From Mastigias papua (taxonomy: Eukaryota; Cnidaria; Scyphozoa; Rhizostomeae; Mastigiidae): a stretch of DNA of 64,000 bases. Positions 62,840-64,000 of the stretch are shown here, one piece after another. The notes beneath the pieces are model-generated. The model searched no databases, was not told the DNA's origin, and worked only from the letters and a program-made list of their open reading frames with translations. Each line of letters opens with the position of its first letter. Position 1 is the stretch's first letter. The translations under genes were made by a program, and so were the position numbers. Where the stretch lies: assembly GCA_964019165.1 (NCBI GenBank), contig OZ025272.1, forward strand, positions 4,795,493 to 4,859,492. Reading direction: 5' to 3'.

Positions 62840-63150
62840 ACATTTTTATTTCACATTCGTCAAAGTATGAAACGTCGGATAAGGACAAACAGTTGAACTG
62901 AAGGGCATAACTACGCTAATCGTTACGAATTCACACGATAAGAGGAATGTGCATCCGATTGGTAACATGGTTGGCCAATGTATACCACTCCCATTGGTCT
63001 AACTATATGACCAATCGCAAATAGCATTCCTCTGATCACGTGAAATCATCACCATCGGGTAAATAAGTCAGTTCAGCATTTGGTCCTGTCTAACGCGTTA
63101 TACTCTGATGAATGTCAAACAAATAAAGTGCATTCAGTATGGTACAGAAT
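62840..63150. repeat. Inverted Penelope-like end fragments
   Basis: TTCGTCAAAGTATGAAACG (62855) matches the Penelope 3' region at 55420. ACTCTGATGAATGTCAAACA (63103) is its inverted counterpart, and GCATACT / AGTATGGTAC frame the pair. Confidence 0.45.
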
Positions 63151-63344
63151 GTTTCTACTACTTTATGCAACAATGAAATTCTGTTTTGTCAAAGAACTTT
63201 CGCCTAACATCAAAAGCCCTACTCAATCATCTATGTAAAGAAGAACAAAATGATCGTAGGTTTGTGCAATATTCACATCACTTTAGCGAACCGACCTACT
63301 CTTATCATGCTAATAGTTTACGCAGATTCTTCGATGAAGTTGAT

Positions 63345-63467
63345 CATGACATGGATGATAATGAGATGATGCTAATGATGGTGATGATGATAAAGATGAT
63401 CATGCTGATGATTCTGATGTTGACGATGATGATCATGATAATAATGATGATCGTAATGATGCGCTAG
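63345..63467 (+). repeat. ATG/GAT-rich simple repeat
   Basis: Imperfect ATGATG/GATGAT run. It creates an artificial Met-rich frame on one strand and a His-rich frame on the other. Confidence 0.8.
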
Positions 63468-63680
63468 TAGAAGGATAATCATGATGAGATTCATGATGCT
63501 CTTTACAAGCAAGACGCCTGTATACAGATCCTCATGTTCTAAAAATGATAAAAGATGTAACAAATCAATACAAATTGCTTATACACACGTTTCTGATAAG
63601 GAAACCTAAGTCCGAGGTGAAGTTTGAGATAATTAATTTCTTGGAATTTAAGTGTGACGACAAAAAAGATAACATTTAGC

Positions 63681-64000
63681 TTTTTCTTTTTTAGATCGAA
63701 TGATTCGAAAATTCTATACTATTCGACGATTCCATACAATATGACTCAATCCAATTCCATACAATATGATTCAATCCAATTCCATACAATATGACTCAAT
63801 CCAGTTACATACAATTTGACTCAATCCTATTTGAAAAATTCATGAAACGTTTCGACCCAATCTTTATTTCTTACTGAAGATGGCCAAGATTGGGTCGAAA
63901 TGTTTCATGAATTTTTCAAATAGGATTGAGCCCACTTGTATGTAACTGGATGGAATCAAATTGTATGGATTTGCCGAATAATCCGATCTAAAGACGAAAA
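63681..64000. repeat. Foldback repeat with 25-bp units, cut by the window edge
   Basis: The left arm starts TTTTTTAGATCGAATGATTC and the right arm ends GAATAATCCGATCTAAAG, its inverse with small changes. The left arm holds four 25-base units (ATTCCATACAATATGACTCAATCCA) between 63728 and 63830. The right arm holds fewer, more diverged units. The central parts TTCATGAAACGTTTCGACCC and GGGTCGAAATGTTTCATGAA also pair, closing on AAGATGGCC. The element may end just beyond base 64000. Confidence 0.65.

Noticed and set aside
63186..63467. 93-codon plus ORF (and its His-rich antisense)
   Set aside because: The second half is translated from an ATG/GAT simple repeat; there is no domain or splice support.

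Overview
This is intron-rich, AT-rich animal nuclear DNA. A marine invertebrate is likely and an anthozoan cnidarian is my best guess. The guess rests on the mix of REJ-domain protein, Penelope-like elements, tRNA-derived SINE (its translated tRNA part reads SSVGRALD) and RT/SGNH LINE remnants. I cannot fix the species. All gene models were built by eye from splice sites and codon phase. The supplied reading frames contain alternative start codons, so most short open frames are noise.

Layout: (1) 1499-2263, plus strand: the last two exons of a gene that starts left of the window; its product is not recognised. (2) 3463-4880: remnant of a LINE ORF1 carrying an SGNH-esterase-like domain. (3) 5696-18078, minus strand: a complete 12-exon type I HSP40 co-chaperone, DNAJA2-like. 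Every exon junction keeps phase and gives a 419-residue protein. Its introns hold a short MITE, a 60-bp-arm hairpin, long microsatellites and a LINE that is itself split by a 1.2 kb MITE. (4) About 18.4-32.8 kb: a gene-poor transposon graveyard. It holds a LINE split by a tandem dimer of a foldback-type element, further LINE pieces, several MITEs with TA ends, a near-perfect 36-bp-arm hairpin and a minisatellite. (5) 32815-62735, minus strand: at least 22 exons of a large REJ-family (polycystin-1/sperm receptor for egg jelly related) single-pass membrane protein, open at its 5' end beyond the window. Its introns hold a SINE, LINE and Penelope-like remnants and MITEs. (6) 63.68-64 kb: a fold-back repeat made of 25-bp units, cut by the window edge.

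The three genes show no sign of working together: a cytosolic Hsp70 co-chaperone, a cell-surface REJ/GAIN-like protein and an unknown gene. The DNAJA2 gene converges on the unknown gene and runs in the same direction as the REJ gene.

The most unusual item is the foldback dimer at 18811-21009. Its long inverted arms are arrays of about 20-bp units. Each copy's core can encode a C-x2-C/C-x2-C zinc ribbon on both strands. I could not align the core to anything known.
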